64,000 bases of DNA from assembly GCF_900107705.1 (NCBI RefSeq), contig NZ_FNRE01000001.1, positions 248,001-312,000 of the forward strand. Reading direction: 5' to 3'. Shown in pieces: positions 26,566 through 36,909 of the stretch. The notes beneath the pieces are model-generated. The model worked only from the letters and a program-made list of their open reading frames with translations, ran no database searches and was not told where the DNA came from. The position numbers and the translations under genes were made by a program. Source of the DNA: Prevotella sp. tc2-28 (GTDB lineage: Bacteria > Bacteroidota > Bacteroidia > Bacteroidales > Bacteroidaceae). Within the stretch, counting starts at the first letter, position 1. Every line of letters starts with the position of its first letter.

Positions 26566-27356
26566 AGCAATACTTAGACATACTGAACCGCATCCTGACG
26601 GAGGGCACCGAGAAAGGTGACCGCACAGGAACTGGCACCATCAGCATCTTCGGAACGCAAAGCCGATACAATCTGGAAGACGGCTTTCCGCTTTTGACGA
26701 CGAAAAAGCTGCACCTGAAAAGTATTATCTACGAACTACTTTGGTTCCTCAAAGGTGACACAAATGTAAAGTACCTGCAGGAACATGGTGTCCGCATCTG
26801 GAACGAGTGGGCTGACGAGAATGGCGAGTTGGGACCCGTCTATGGTCACCAATGGCGCTCATGGCCCGACTACAACGGAGGGGTTATTGACCAGATACAA
26901 TATGTGGTGGACCAGTTGAAAAACAATCCTAACTCACGCCGCATGATTGTTTCTGCATGGAATGTCGCCGAAGTGAACAAGATGGCGTTGCCCCCATGCC
27001 ACACCATTTTCCAGTTCTATGTGGCAGGCGATCGCTTGTCACTACAACTCTACCAACGTTCTGCCGACACGTTCCTTGGAGTACCCTTTAATATCGCCTC
27101 CTACGCCCTACTCTTGCAGATGATGGCACAGGTGACAGGCTTCAAGCCTGGTGACTTTATCCATACCACAGGTGACACCCACCTGTACTTGAACCATCTG
27201 GAGCAGGCTAGGCTTCAACTGACCCGTGAGCCTCGCCCACTACCCACGATGAAAATCAATCCAGATGTAAAAAACATTTTTGATTTCCAGTTCGAGGACT
27301 TTGAGCTAGAAGGCTATGACCCATGGCCCCATATCAAGGCAGAGGTATCTGTCTGA
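26562..27356 (+). CDS. thyA: Thymidylate synthase
   Basis: Makes dTMP from dUMP with methylene-tetrahydrofolate. 264 residues, the same length as the E. coli enzyme, with catalytic Cys146 in [13 protein letters not shown], the Arg pair NSRRMIV, and [20 protein letters not shown]. The ATG at 26562 is chosen: it begins [12 protein letters not shown] and overlaps the previous stop as ATGA; the longer frame would run into the methyltransferase gene. Ends 7 bases before the stop of the convergent lpdA. Confidence 0.97.
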   Translation: MKQYLDILNRILTEGTEKGDRTGTGTISIFGTQSRYNLEDGFPLLTTKKLHLKSIIYELLWFLKGDTNVKYLQEHGVRIWNEWADENGELGPVYGHQWRSWPDYNGGVIDQIQYVVDQLKNNPNSRRMIVSAWNVAEVNKMALPPCHTIFQFYVAGDRLSLQLYQRSADTFLGVPFNIASYALLLQMMAQVTGFKPGDFIHTTGDTHLYLNHLEQARLQLTREPRPLPTMKINPDVKNIFDFQFEDFELEGYDPWPHIKAEVSV

Positions 27357-27363
27357 AGGCTGC

Positions 27364-28599
27364 TTATTCCACAGCAGCCTTCAACACTTCACTGAGTGTC
27401 GGATGGATGTGTACCATATCACGCAACTGACAGACTGTGGTATCACGACACATCAACACGCTGACTTCTTGAATGATATCGGCTGCATGAGCGCCAAAAG
27501 CATGACAGCCCAAAATACGCCCATCAGTATCAGCCAGAAGTTTCAGTAATCCTTCACTCTCGTTCATCGCCAACGCCTTACCATTGGCACGCCAAAACGA
27601 CTTGTGACACTTATAGTCAACACCCTGTTCCTTCAGTTGGTCTTCGCTGACACCTACACAGGCAGCCTCGGGTTTTGTAAAGATTGCTGCCGGCATCACA
27701 TCAAAACGTATGCCATCCGATTTTCCCACGATATGGTTCACCACACGCATGGCTTGCATCTCTGCAGCATGAGCCAACATCTGACGCCCGTTCACATCAC
27801 CAATGGCATAAACACTGGAGAGAGCATTAATCATGAAATTGTCATCTACAGGAATCGTTCCGTTAGGAGCGAGAGTGATACCTGCAGCAGCCAGGTTCAG
27901 TCCCTCAGTATTAGCCTTACGCCCCGTAGCTATCAAGATTGCGTCTGCATCGATATCATCAACAGAATGAACCGCCGTTTTCATCTTAAAAACAATACCC
28001 GCTTTTTCCATCAGCTTACGTAGTCGCTTGGCTACATCACTGTCCAGCATAGGCAGACATTCTTTTAAGAATTCTATCACCGTAACCTCCGTTCCGAAAC
28101 GCTGGAATACAGAAGCGAACTCCATTCCGATAACGCCTGCACCGATGATGCAAAGCCGCTTGGGCAGTTCTCTTAATTGTAATAGTCCTGTGCTCGTCAT
28201 CACGCGAGGGTCATCAAGACCTTCAATAGGTGGCATCTTGGCACTACTACCTGTGGCTATGATGATATGCCGAGCACTAATGATATCATCCCCAACGGAG
28301 ACAGAGCGAGCGTCGGCAAAAGCCGCATGTCCACGCACCAATGTGATTCCTGGGGCAGAAAGAATGCCCTCTACCCCACTACGCAACTGGCTAACCACCT
28401 GCTGCTGGCGCTCCACGGCTTCTGCAAACGAAGCACTATGAACAAAGGTCTTGGTGGGGATACACCCTCGGTTCAGACAGGTACCTCCGACCTCGTCCTG
28501 TTCTATGATAACCACCTGCAGTCCTTGCTTGGCTGCATATTCAGCGGCGCGGTAACCACCAGGCCCCGCGCCGATAATGAGAAGATCAGTCTGCATCAT
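27364..28599 (-). CDS. lpdA: Dihydrolipoyl dehydrogenase (glycine cleavage L protein)
   Basis: Reoxidises the dihydrolipoyl group of GcvH using NAD+. FAD fold LLIIGAGPGGYRAAEYA; redox disulfide Cys41/Cys46 in GGTCLNRGCIPTK; NAD fold LCIIGAGVIGMEFAS; catalytic His-Glu pair in MVHIHPTLSE. At 411 residues it is shorter than the usual 450-470, mainly through shortened loops between the disulfide and the NAD domain. Overlaps the end of gcvPB by 14 bases; last gene of the glycine cleavage operon. Two adjacent ATGs (28599, 28596) are possible starts. Confidence 0.93.
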   Translation of the reverse strand: MMQTDLLIIGAGPGGYRAAEYAAKQGLQVVIIEQDEVGGTCLNRGCIPTKTFVHSASFAEAVERQQQVVSQLRSGVEGILSAPGITLVRGHAAFADARSVSVGDDIISARHIIIATGSSAKMPPIEGLDDPRVMTSTGLLQLRELPKRLCIIGAGVIGMEFASVFQRFGTEVTVIEFLKECLPMLDSDVAKRLRKLMEKAGIVFKMKTAVHSVDDIDADAILIATGRKANTEGLNLAAAGITLAPNGTIPVDDNFMINALSSVYAIGDVNGRQMLAHAAEMQAMRVVNHIVGKSDGIRFDVMPAAIFTKPEAACVGVSEDQLKEQGVDYKCHKSFWRANGKALAMNESEGLLKLLADTDGRILGCHAFGAHAADIIQEVSVLMCRDTTVCQLRDMVHIHPTLSEVLKAAVE

Positions 28600-29995
28600 T
28601 GATAAGTTGCTTGTAGGTTACTATCGGATGCTTGGCTGCCAGCACATCATCCACGCGCCCTATGGGGGTATCATGAGGTGCCGACTTCACCATTTCCGGA
28701 TTATTCTTGGCTTCTTCAGCAATCCGACGCATTACCGCTATAAAGCCATTGATGGTGTCTAACGACTCGTTCTCTGTAGGTTCAATCATCAGAGACTCAT
28801 GGAACAACAACGGGAAGTAAATCGTCGGTGCATGGTAGCCGTAGTCCAGCAGACGCTTGGCTACATCCATCGTGGTAACCCCCGTCGACTTATCCTTTAA
28901 GCCATCGAATACGAACTCATGCTTACACAATCCACTGATGGGCAATTCATAGACATCTTTTAAAGACTCCTTGATGTAGTTTGCATTCAATGTAGCCAAC
29001 GGACCAACTTCCTTCACATGATCGCGACCCAACGTCATGATATAGGCCAAAGCACGCATCATAACCGTGAAATTACCATGATAAGGCGATACCACGGGGA
29101 AGAAAGGCTGTAGTCCCTCACGCACGCCGACAGGTCCGCTACCCGGACCACCTCCACCATGAGGCGTTGAGAAAGTCTTGTGCAGGTTAATATGCATCAC
29201 ATCAAATCCCATGTCCCCTGGTCGACAAGCTCCCAACATAGGGTTCAAGTTAGCTCCATCATAATACATCAACCCACCGCAGTCGTGGATGAGTTTGGTG
29301 ATTTCCGGTATCTGACGCTCAAAAAGACCCAGTGTATTGGGATTAGTCATCATCATGGCAGCAATATTCGGACCTTCCTGAGAAACAAGTCGTTCCAAAT
29401 CAACCAAATCTACTAGTCCTTCAGAGGTAGATTTTACCTCGACAATCTCTAACCCACAGACAGCAGCTGAGGCAGGATTCGTGCCATGTGCCGAATCTGG
29501 CACGATGACTTTCTTGCGTTGCCATTCTCCCTGGGAACGATGATAATTATCTATCACCATTAGGCCAGTCAGTTCACCATGTGCACCAGCATAGGGCTTG
29601 AAGGTAAAATGCTGAAGACCTGTCAACTGGCACAGCAAACGTTCCAGCATCACCATAACGGCACGCGCACCTTCGGCAGTGTCATCGGGCTGTAAGGGAT
29701 GTAAGTTCTGGAACTGGGGAAGAGCTGCCATTTCCTCATTAATCTTCGGATTATACTTCATCGTGCATGACCCCAGTGGATAGAATCCATTATCCACGCC
29801 GAAATTATTTTGCGAGAGATTGGTGTAATGACGCACCACTGTCATCTCGTCACATTCAGGCATTTGCGCCTCTTGTCCACGACATATCTCCTGGGGGATT
29901 TCATAGCCTTCAAAACGGTTTCTTGGTAGGCTATATCCTTTTCGTCCCTCTTTAGAGAGTTCGAATATCAGTTTTCCATATAGTCGGTTGTTCAT
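28586..29995 (-). CDS. gcvPB: Glycine dehydrogenase (decarboxylating) subunit 2
   Basis: C-terminal half of the split P protein, carrying the PLP cofactor; it decarboxylates glycine and passes aminomethyl to GcvH. 469 residues. The PLP Lys273 is in NLHKTFSTPHGGGGPGSGP; DSAHGTNPASA and TNPNTLGLFE are also typical. Overlaps gcvPA by 4 bases (ATGA) and lpdA by 14. Confidence 0.96.
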   Translation of the reverse strand: MNNRLYGKLIFELSKEGRKGYSLPRNRFEGYEIPQEICRGQEAQMPECDEMTVVRHYTNLSQNNFGVDNGFYPLGSCTMKYNPKINEEMAALPQFQNLHPLQPDDTAEGARAVMVMLERLLCQLTGLQHFTFKPYAGAHGELTGLMVIDNYHRSQGEWQRKKVIVPDSAHGTNPASAAVCGLEIVEVKSTSEGLVDLVDLERLVSQEGPNIAAMMMTNPNTLGLFERQIPEITKLIHDCGGLMYYDGANLNPMLGACRPGDMGFDVMHINLHKTFSTPHGGGGPGSGPVGVREGLQPFFPVVSPYHGNFTVMMRALAYIMTLGRDHVKEVGPLATLNANYIKESLKDVYELPISGLCKHEFVFDGLKDKSTGVTTMDVAKRLLDYGYHAPTIYFPLLFHESLMIEPTENESLDTINGFIAVMRRIAEEAKNNPEMVKSAPHDTPIGRVDDVLAAKHPIVTYKQLINDAD

Positions 29996-31314
29996 AGAGC
30001 TGCCAGTTTTACAAGGTTATCCATTTCTTCCTTCGTACGTTTCTCGGTAACCGCAAAGAGGAAACCATCCCGATAGCGTACACCTCCCAAGATGCCTGCT
30101 TTTAAAAAGCGGCGGTACAATTCATCGGCATCACCGTCATACCTGACATAGAACTCATTGAAGAAGGGCTTATCATAAACCAGTTGGAAATGACCAGTCT
30201 TCACCAGTTCTTCACACAAATAGTGAGCACCTCCATAACTCTGTTCTGCAGCCTCACGCAACCCTTGTCGTCCCATCAGCGCCATATACATCGTTACATG
30301 CAGTGCCATCAAACTTTGGTTGGAACATATATTCGACGTAGCTTTCTGACGACGGATATGTTGTTCACGAGCCTGTAATGTCAATACAAAGGCACGTTGT
30401 CCACGATTGTCAACAGTCTTGCCGACAATACGTCCGGGCATCTTGCGGATCAGTTTCTCCGTACAGCACATATAGCCAACATAAGGACCTCCGTAAGCCA
30501 TCGGGATTCCCAATGACTGTCCGTCACCAACGGCGATGTCAGCCCCCCACTCTGCAGGTGTCTTCAATATCGCCAAGTCTGCGGCTACACTGTCCATGAC
30601 AAATAGGGCTTTATGCTCGTGACAGGCATCGGCGAAGCCAGTAAAGTCTTCTACAATACCATAAACGTTAGGCTGTTGCACGATAACACCTGCAACCTCT
30701 CCAGTATACTGGACAAGTTTTGATTTAAGGGCATTAAGGGTAGTTACTCCATCCTCTACAGGGATGGTTATCAACTCTATGTCCTGGTGTAAAGCATAGG
30801 TCTTTAGCACTTCATAAGTCAAGGGGTTATAAGCCTCTGTCACCAGTAGCTTCCTTGCCTTCTTCCCTGCAGCCACAGCCATCATCATGGCCTCAGCAGC
30901 CGCAGTTGTGCCATCATACATCGAGGCATTGGAAATATCCATACCTGTCAGTTCTGCCATCATCGACTGGTATTCGAAGATATAATGCAGCGTGCCCTGT
31001 GATATTTCTGCTTGATACGGAGTATAACTTGTTAAGAATTCTGAGCGTTGTAATAGGCTCGGAATGACAGACGGTGTATAATGGTCGTAAACTCCCATTC
31101 CAGCAAAACAGGTCAGTTGCTGGTTGCAAGAGCCTAGTCGTTCAAAAGCCTGACGAACTTCCAGTTCACTGGCACTCAAAGGAATGTCATAGTCCTTACG
31201 GAAACGGATATTATCAGGAATATCGGCATACAATTCATCCAGTGACTGCACGCCAACCTTCTCCATCATCTGCCGTAAGTCTTCGTCAGTATGGGGAAAA
31301 TACTTATAGGTCAT
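29992..31314 (-). CDS. gcvPA: Glycine dehydrogenase (decarboxylating) subunit 1
   Basis: N-terminal half of the split P protein, 440 residues, partner of GcvPB. Recognised by YFPHTDEDLRQMM at the N-terminus, YTPYQAEISQGTLHYIFEYQ, DGTTAAAEAMMMA and ICSNQSLMAL. The split form of P protein is common in Bacteroidetes and Firmicutes. Starts 4 bases inside the gcvH end and overlaps gcvPB by 4 bases, giving strong translational coupling. Confidence 0.96.
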   Translation of the reverse strand: MTYKYFPHTDEDLRQMMEKVGVQSLDELYADIPDNIRFRKDYDIPLSASELEVRQAFERLGSCNQQLTCFAGMGVYDHYTPSVIPSLLQRSEFLTSYTPYQAEISQGTLHYIFEYQSMMAELTGMDISNASMYDGTTAAAEAMMMAVAAGKKARKLLVTEAYNPLTYEVLKTYALHQDIELITIPVEDGVTTLNALKSKLVQYTGEVAGVIVQQPNVYGIVEDFTGFADACHEHKALFVMDSVAADLAILKTPAEWGADIAVGDGQSLGIPMAYGGPYVGYMCCTEKLIRKMPGRIVGKTVDNRGQRAFVLTLQAREQHIRRQKATSNICSNQSLMALHVTMYMALMGRQGLREAAEQSYGGAHYLCEELVKTGHFQLVYDKPFFNEFYVRYDGDADELYRRFLKAGILGGVRYRDGFLFAVTEKRTKEEMDNLVKLAAL

Positions 31315-31691
31315 TGTTCGCAGAATTCCGTATATGCCTTAGCGTCCATCAGGTTCTTCAATTCACCTTTGTCAGACAGTTCCACTTTAATAATCCAGTT
31401 CTCATAAGCATCGGCATTGATACGTTCTGGCTCGTCCTCTAATGCTTCGTTGACCTCAAGGACAACTCCTGTAACTGGTGAGATAAGGTCACTAGCAGCC
31501 TTGACACTCTCCACAGCACCAAACTCCTCACCGGCAGAAACCTCATCATCTACATCAGGCATATCGACATAGACGACGTTACCCAATGCATGTTGGGCAT
31601 AGTCCGTAATTCCTACATAACCGATGTTGCCTTCTACTTTTACATACTCGTGTGACTCTGTGTAATAGAGTCCTTCTAATACTTTTGCCAT
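31311..31691 (-). CDS. gcvH: Glycine cleavage system H protein
   Basis: Lipoyl carrier of the glycine cleavage system, 126 residues. Lipoylated Lys64 sits in the canonical ESVKAASDLISP motif; ESHEYVKVEGNIGYVGITDYAQ is the usual N-terminal block. Lies 18 bases after gcvT. Its lipoate presumably comes from the ligase encoded at the head of the operon. Confidence 0.97.
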   Translation of the reverse strand: MAKVLEGLYYTESHEYVKVEGNIGYVGITDYAQHALGNVVYVDMPDVDDEVSAGEEFGAVESVKAASDLISPVTGVVLEVNEALEDEPERINADAYENWIIKVELSDKGELKNLMDAKAYTEFCEQ

Positions 31692-31709
31692 TGTTCTTGT
31701 TTTTAGTTA

Positions 31710-32810
31710 TTATTTCTTATAATGTTTCTCGTAAAATTTCTTCTTGCAAACCGTTCCTGGGAACGTTTTCTTTCGAATTTGTATTTCTACCTCCGTTCCC
31801 AAAACAGCATAAGAGGCGTCAATGAGTGCCATACATACGCTCTTATCGGTCGAGATGGTGTGATAGCCGGTCGTCACCTCACCTATCTGCTTACCGTCCT
31901 TTAGTACGGCATAGCCATGACGTGGAATTGCCTTATCGGCTAATTCGATACCTACCAACTTACGGGGAGCACCTATTGCCTTCTGTTGTACCAAGGCATC
32001 TTTGCCGATAAACTCATCCTTATCCAGTTTGACAAAGATGCTTAGGCCCGCCATAATGGGAGTAATTTCTTCAGACAACTCATCTCCATAGAGGGGCAAT
32101 CCGACCTCGAAGCGCAACGTGTCGCGACAACCTAAGCCACAGGGCTTACAACGTCCGCTACTTACCAGTTTGTCCCAGCACTCATTGATAAAAGCTGCGT
32201 CAGCATACACCTCGAAACCATCTTCACCTGTATAGCCAGTACGGCTAATCAGAGGAGAGGGAGAAGGAGTAATAGACGAACGAAGAGGTTTAAAAGTATA
32301 GAATGCGAGATCTGAGCCGTCAATACCCAACACTTCCTTGACGACCTGCTCAGAATCAGGACCTTGAATGGCCAGTTCTCCATAATAGTCACTTTGGTTC
32401 TCCAATGTCACGTCATAACCAGTGGCATGCTGTTGTATCCATGCCCAGTCCTTGTCAATATTCGAAGCATTGATGACCAGGAAGAAGCAGTCGGTAGCCA
32501 TTTTATAGACCAATAAATCATCAACGACCCCGCCATGCTCATAACACATCATGCCGTAAAGAATTTTCCCAACGGGCATCTCTCTAACATCATTGGTGAA
32601 GAGGGTGTTCACATAGCGTTCTGCATCCGTTCCGCTAACGAGCACCTCACCCATATGACTCACATCAAACACACCACATGCCTGACGAACAGCCTGATGT
32701 TCGTCCACGATATTGGTATACTGGATAGGCATGTCAAATCCTCCAAACGGAGAGATGAGAGCTCCTAGCGCCACGTGCTTGTCATAGAGACAAGTTCTTT
32801 TATTTTCCAT
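31710..32810 (-). CDS. gcvT: Glycine cleavage T protein (aminomethyltransferase)
   Basis: Transfers the methylene unit from aminomethyl-lipoyl GcvH to tetrahydrofolate, releasing ammonia. 366 residues. Motifs GVFDVSHMGEVLV, the folate-binding ISRTGYTGEDGFEVY, and GCRDTLRFEVGLPLYG are present. A Ser/Pro stretch SSITPSPSPLI before ISRTGYTGE is encoded by a G/A-rich tract (plus strand 32250-32271) and is not typical of the family. Preceded by a clear AAGGA ribosome binding site, 22 bases after the lipoate ligase. Confidence 0.96.
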   Translation of the reverse strand: MENKRTCLYDKHVALGALISPFGGFDMPIQYTNIVDEHQAVRQACGVFDVSHMGEVLVSGTDAERYVNTLFTNDVREMPVGKILYGMMCYEHGGVVDDLLVYKMATDCFFLVINASNIDKDWAWIQQHATGYDVTLENQSDYYGELAIQGPDSEQVVKEVLGIDGSDLAFYTFKPLRSSITPSPSPLISRTGYTGEDGFEVYADAAFINECWDKLVSSGRCKPCGLGCRDTLRFEVGLPLYGDELSEEITPIMAGLSIFVKLDKDEFIGKDALVQQKAIGAPRKLVGIELADKAIPRHGYAVLKDGKQIGEVTTGYHTISTDKSVCMALIDASYAVLGTEVEIQIRKKTFPGTVCKKKFYEKHYKK

Positions 32811-32832
32811 ATTGTCCTTAGTTATTAAATAC

Positions 32833-33543
32833 TTATAGCTTATTGATAAATTCTTTACACAGATACTCCTTTTCTAATACTTCAATGGCAGTTACCTCCT
32901 CGGATGTCAGTAGACGTTCTCCCTGACAGAGGGTAGTCCGAAAAAGAGATTTTACCTCTTCCTTCGTCAGCGTCACATGGTCTTTTAGGAGCGTGATTCG
33001 CTGGCGGACACTTTGTATACCCTTCTGGTGAAGTTTCTCACTGCTCGGTGTGATAGCATGTAGCATATAGTCCATATTTGTGTCATAGAGCAACGTTCCA
33101 TGTACTATACTCTTTCCACCTACTTGGTAGCACGCAGTGCCACTAACTTTCCGGTCGCCAATTATAACGTCATTATGACTCGTACTAACAGCCTCAACGC
33201 CCATTCGTCGCAGAACCAGGAGCATCATTTGGATAAAGCGATTGAAAGCCTGCCCCACATTATCACCTTGACTGATATACGAAAGCATCACATTGTCGTG
33301 GTCAGCATAGACGCAGCCACCACCGCTTTTCCTTCTGTAGACATTAATTTGATGAGCTTTGCAAAACGCCAGATTCACCTCACTTTCCACAGACTGATTA
33401 CGCCCGAAGATTACACTAGGCCCGACCTGCCACATCAGCAGACAATCGTCAATATCCATTTGACGGGCCACGAACTCCTCCATTGCCAAATAGAATGACA
33501 ATTGTCTATCTTTATATGCCTCGGGCAAGTCTATATATAGCAT
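32833..33543 (-). CDS. lplA: Lipoate-protein ligase A family protein
   Basis: Attaches lipoate (or octanoate) to carrier proteins such as GcvH. 236 residues, covering the catalytic BPL/LplA domain only; the motif RRKSGGGCVYADHDNVMLSY binds lipoyl-AMP and GTACYQVGGKSIVHGTLLYDTN holds the conserved Lys region. Shorter than E. coli LplA, which has an added C-terminal domain. First gene of the operon lplA-gcvT-gcvH-gcvPA-gcvPB-lpdA, which strongly suggests GcvH is its main target. Confidence 0.9.
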   Translation of the reverse strand: MLYIDLPEAYKDRQLSFYLAMEEFVARQMDIDDCLLMWQVGPSVIFGRNQSVESEVNLAFCKAHQINVYRRKSGGGCVYADHDNVMLSYISQGDNVGQAFNRFIQMMLLVLRRMGVEAVSTSHNDVIIGDRKVSGTACYQVGGKSIVHGTLLYDTNMDYMLHAITPSSEKLHQKGIQSVRQRITLLKDHVTLTKEEVKSLFRTTLCQGERLLTSEEVTAIEVLEKEYLCKEFINKL

Positions 33544-33575
33544 AGGTTAGATGAACTGTAGCGTATTATTTTGTG

Positions 33576-33583
33576 CAAATATA
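33576..33583 (-). promoter_or_regulatory. -7 element of the lplA-glycine cleavage operon
   Basis: TATATTTG on the minus strand, 32 bases before the lplA ATG. The leader shows no glycine-riboswitch-like fold and is too short for one. Confidence 0.5.
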
Positions 33584-33646
33584 TAAAGTTTTTATGTAAA
33601 CTGCAAGGATTTCCCTAATTTATTTTGCCATTTAATCATTTTACAC

Positions 33647-33654
33647 TACCTTTG
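33647..33654 (+). promoter_or_regulatory. -7 element of the dxs-trkA-trkH-manA operon
   Basis: TACCTTTG followed by CA, 31 bases before the dxs ATG; an A/G-rich AAGGAATAAGGAAAT precedes the start codon. Confidence 0.6.
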
Positions 33655-33685
33655 CAAAATAATAATAAATAAGGAATAAGGAAAT

Positions 33686-35554
33686 ATGGGATTATTAGCC
33701 CAAATACAATATCCGGATGATTTAAGGAAGCTGAGCGTCGACCAACTACCAGAAGTGTGTCAGGAACTTCGCGAAGACATTGTCAAAGAACTGTCTGTAA
33801 ACCCTGGCCATTTGGCATCTAGTCTTGGCGTTGTAGAAATTACGGTAGCCCTTCACTATGTCTATAACACACCAGAAGATCGCATTGTATGGGATGTGGG
33901 CCATCAGGCCTACGGACATAAAATTTTAACTGGCCGACGTGAGCAGTTTTGTACCAACCGAAAACTGGGAGGCATCCGTCCATTCCCATCTCCAGAGGAG
34001 AGTCCTTACGACACTTTTGAGTGCGGGCATGCCTCAAACAGCATCTCCGCAGCATTGGGCATGGCTGTTGCCGCCAAGACAGAAGGTAAGGACCGACATG
34101 TGGTAGCTATTATTGGCGATGGCGCCATGTCGGGTGGTCTGGCCTACGAAGGACTAAACAATATAGCTTCCTCGCAGAGTGACATCCTCATCATTCTGAA
34201 TGATAACAACATGTCTATTGACCGGGCTGTTGGCGGCATGCAGGAATACCTGCTGTCACTCAATACCAACGAGACATACAATGCCCTGCGCTTTAAGGCC
34301 TCGCGATGGCTGCACAACAAGGGACTGCTTAATGATGACCGCCGCAAAGGCATCATCCGTCTGTCAAACGCCTTAAAGTCTGCCATTTCTCATCAGCAGA
34401 ACGTGTTTGAAGGTATGGACATCCGCTATTTCGGGCCCTTCAATGGTCATAATGTCAAGGAACTGGTACGCATCATGCGCCAACTGAAGGACATGAAAGG
34501 TCCCAAGTTGCTCCATCTGCACACCCAGAAAGGCCACGGTTATGCACCTGCCGAGAAGGATGTCACCATTTGGCATGCACCAGGTAAGTTCGATCCCGAA
34601 ACGGGAGAACGACTGGTCAGGGACACAACTAATATGCCCCCACGCTTTCAGGATGTGTTCGGCCATACGTTGCTGGAACTGGCTCGACAGAACCCGAATA
34701 TTATCGGAGTCACACCTGCCATGCCAACAGGTTGTTCCATGAATATCATGATGAAGGAGATACCTGAGCGCACCTTTGACGTGGGTATTGCCGAGGGACA
34801 TGCTGTCACTTTCTCAGGGGGTATGGCAAAAGAAGGGCTGATACCGTTTTGTAACATTTATAGTGCTTTTGCACAGCGTTCCTACGACAATATCATACAC
34901 GACGTAGCCATTCTCAGACTAAACGTAGTTCTATGTCTGGATCGTGCAGGTTTGGTTGGCGAGGACGGGCCTACACACCACGGTGCCTTCGACATGGCAG
35001 CCCTGCGCATCATTCCCAATCTGACCATCTCCTCCCCAATGGACGAGTGCGAATTGCGTCGACTTATGTATACCGCACAATTGCCGAATCAGGGACCTTT
35101 TGTCATCCGCTACCCCCGTGGCAATGGATCTGTCGTCAACTGGCGCTGTCCGCTTGAAGCAATACCCATCGGAAAGGGTCGCAAGTTACAAGATGGTTCT
35201 GACGTGGCCGTCATTACCATTGGTCCTATTGGCGTCACGGCAGCGAAAGCTATTGCCTCATTCACCCCTAAGGTTGCTCATTACGATTTACGTTTCCTTA
35301 AACCGCTCGATGAAGAGATGCTCCATGAGATAGGCCGCAAATTCAAGAAGATCGTCACTGTAGAAGACGGCGTACGTAACGGAGGTATGGGCTCAGCCAT
35401 CCTGGAATGGATGAGCGAGCACGACTATACGCCAGTTATCAAGCGTCTCGGACTGCCCGACCACTTTGTGGAACATGGTACGGTGGCACAACTACAGAAC
35501 ATTGTAGGCATTGACGAGGAACATATCAGGGAAACTATACAAGGACTTTTATGA
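33686..35554 (+). CDS. dxs: 1-deoxy-D-xylulose-5-phosphate synthase
   Basis: Thiamine-diphosphate enzyme condensing pyruvate with glyceraldehyde 3-phosphate, the first step of the MEP isoprenoid pathway. 622 residues. N-terminal block [15 protein letters not shown], ThDP/Mg motif [17 protein letters not shown] with NDNNMSI, and the transketolase Pyr domain with [18 protein letters not shown] are all seen. Its TGA overlaps the trkA ATG (ATGA). Confidence 0.97.
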   Translation: MGLLAQIQYPDDLRKLSVDQLPEVCQELREDIVKELSVNPGHLASSLGVVEITVALHYVYNTPEDRIVWDVGHQAYGHKILTGRREQFCTNRKLGGIRPFPSPEESPYDTFECGHASNSISAALGMAVAAKTEGKDRHVVAIIGDGAMSGGLAYEGLNNIASSQSDILIILNDNNMSIDRAVGGMQEYLLSLNTNETYNALRFKASRWLHNKGLLNDDRRKGIIRLSNALKSAISHQQNVFEGMDIRYFGPFNGHNVKELVRIMRQLKDMKGPKLLHLHTQKGHGYAPAEKDVTIWHAPGKFDPETGERLVRDTTNMPPRFQDVFGHTLLELARQNPNIIGVTPAMPTGCSMNIMMKEIPERTFDVGIAEGHAVTFSGGMAKEGLIPFCNIYSAFAQRSYDNIIHDVAILRLNVVLCLDRAGLVGEDGPTHHGAFDMAALRIIPNLTISSPMDECELRRLMYTAQLPNQGPFVIRYPRGNGSVVNWRCPLEAIPIGKGRKLQDGSDVAVITIGPIGVTAAKAIASFTPKVAHYDLRFLKPLDEEMLHEIGRKFKKIVTVEDGVRNGGMGSAILEWMSEHDYTPVIKRLGLPDHFVEHGTVAQLQNIVGIDEEHIRETIQGLL

Positions 35555-36909
35555 AAATAGTCATTGGCGGGGCAGGCGCCGTAGGTACTCACCTGTCTAA
35601 ACTACTGTCGAAAGACCACCAGGACTGTGTGCTGGTAGACGACTACGTGGAACGGTTGGCCGGACTGGAAAGTCGGTACGACATCATGACCCTGCACGGT
35701 TCACCCACCAGCATCCAGACGCTAAAGGAAGCAGGTGTAGAGGATGCCGACCTCTTTGTGGGTGTCACCACCGACGAGAGTCGCAACATGACAGCATGTA
35801 TGATAGCCCATGCGCTGGGAGCCAAGAAAACGGTAGCGCGTATTGACAACATCGAATACCTGGCTCCAGCCCAACTGTCGTTCTTCGAACAGATGGGCAT
35901 CAACTCCCTCATTTACCCCGAGGCGCTGGCAGCCATTGACATTACCAACGGACTGAAGATGTCGTGGGTACGCCAGCGGTGGGATGTACACGGAGGAGCA
36001 TTGGTTATGCTGGGCATCAAGCTGCGCGAAACGTGCGAAGTCCTTAACCAGCCACTGCGTGAGTTATGTGGTCCCGACGACCCCTACCATGTCGTGGCTA
36101 TCAAACGGGGTAATGACACGCTGATACCGAGCGGTAACGACGAGTTGCGCATCAACGACATCGCCTATTTTATGACCACCCGTGAATACATTCCTTATAT
36201 CCGCAAGATTTCCGGCAAGGAGCACTATGCCGATGTAAAGAATGTCATCATTATGGGAGGCGGCAAGACATCTGTACGCGTAGCGAAGACAGCTCCCGAC
36301 TATATGAACCTGAAAATCATCGAGGCTAACGAGTCGCGCTGCGAACAACTGAATGAGCAGTTGAACGATGTCGACACGATGGTTATCCATGGTGACGGCC
36401 GTGACCTTGGTTTGCTTCAGGAGGAAGGCATTCAGAACACCCAAGCTTTCGTTGCCCTTACGGGTAATGCAGAGACCAACATCCTTGCTTGCCTGACAGC
36501 CAAGCGACTGGGAGTCCGAAAGACCGTAGCTATGGTTGAGAACCTGGATTATGTCGAAATGGCGGAGAGTCTTGATATTGGAACCATCATTAACAAAAAG
36601 ACTTTGGCAGCCGACCATATCTACCAAATGATGCTTGATGCCGACGTGAGCAACGTGCGTTCACTGATGATGGTCGACTCTGACGTTGCCGAGTTCGTGG
36701 CAGCAGAAGACTCCAAGGTCACCAAAAAGGCGGTCAAGGATTTAGGCCTTCCTTTCGGTGTCACCATCGGCGGACTGGTCCGCAATGACGTAGGCATCCT
36801 GGTCAATGGTAACACCCGCATTATGGCTGGCGACTCTGTCATGGTATTCTGTCATGAGCAGAACCTGAAGAAGTTGGAGAAATACTTCAAGACCGACACG
36901 TTATGGTGA
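35551..36909 (+). CDS. trkA: Trk potassium uptake regulatory protein TrkA
   Basis: Cytosolic gating subunit of the Trk K+ transporter, binding NAD(H) or ATP. 452 residues with two RCK units: first [18 protein letters not shown], second [17 protein letters not shown], each followed by a TrkA-C domain. Overlaps dxs by 4 bases and trkH by 7 bases. Confidence 0.95.
   Translation: MKIVIGGAGAVGTHLSKLLSKDHQDCVLVDDYVERLAGLESRYDIMTLHGSPTSIQTLKEAGVEDADLFVGVTTDESRNMTACMIAHALGAKKTVARIDNIEYLAPAQLSFFEQMGINSLIYPEALAAIDITNGLKMSWVRQRWDVHGGALVMLGIKLRETCEVLNQPLRELCGPDDPYHVVAIKRGNDTLIPSGNDELRINDIAYFMTTREYIPYIRKISGKEHYADVKNVIIMGGGKTSVRVAKTAPDYMNLKIIEANESRCEQLNEQLNDVDTMVIHGDGRDLGLLQEEGIQNTQAFVALTGNAETNILACLTAKRLGVRKTVAMVENLDYVEMAESLDIGTIINKKTLAADHIYQMMLDADVSNVRSLMMVDSDVAEFVAAEDSKVTKKAVKDLGLPFGVTIGGLVRNDVGILVNGNTRIMAGDSVMVFCHEQNLKKLEKYFKTDTLW

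Noticed and set aside
33544..33640. Glycine riboswitch before the glycine cleavage operon
   Set aside because: The leader is only about 30 bases after the -7 element and shows no suitable fold.
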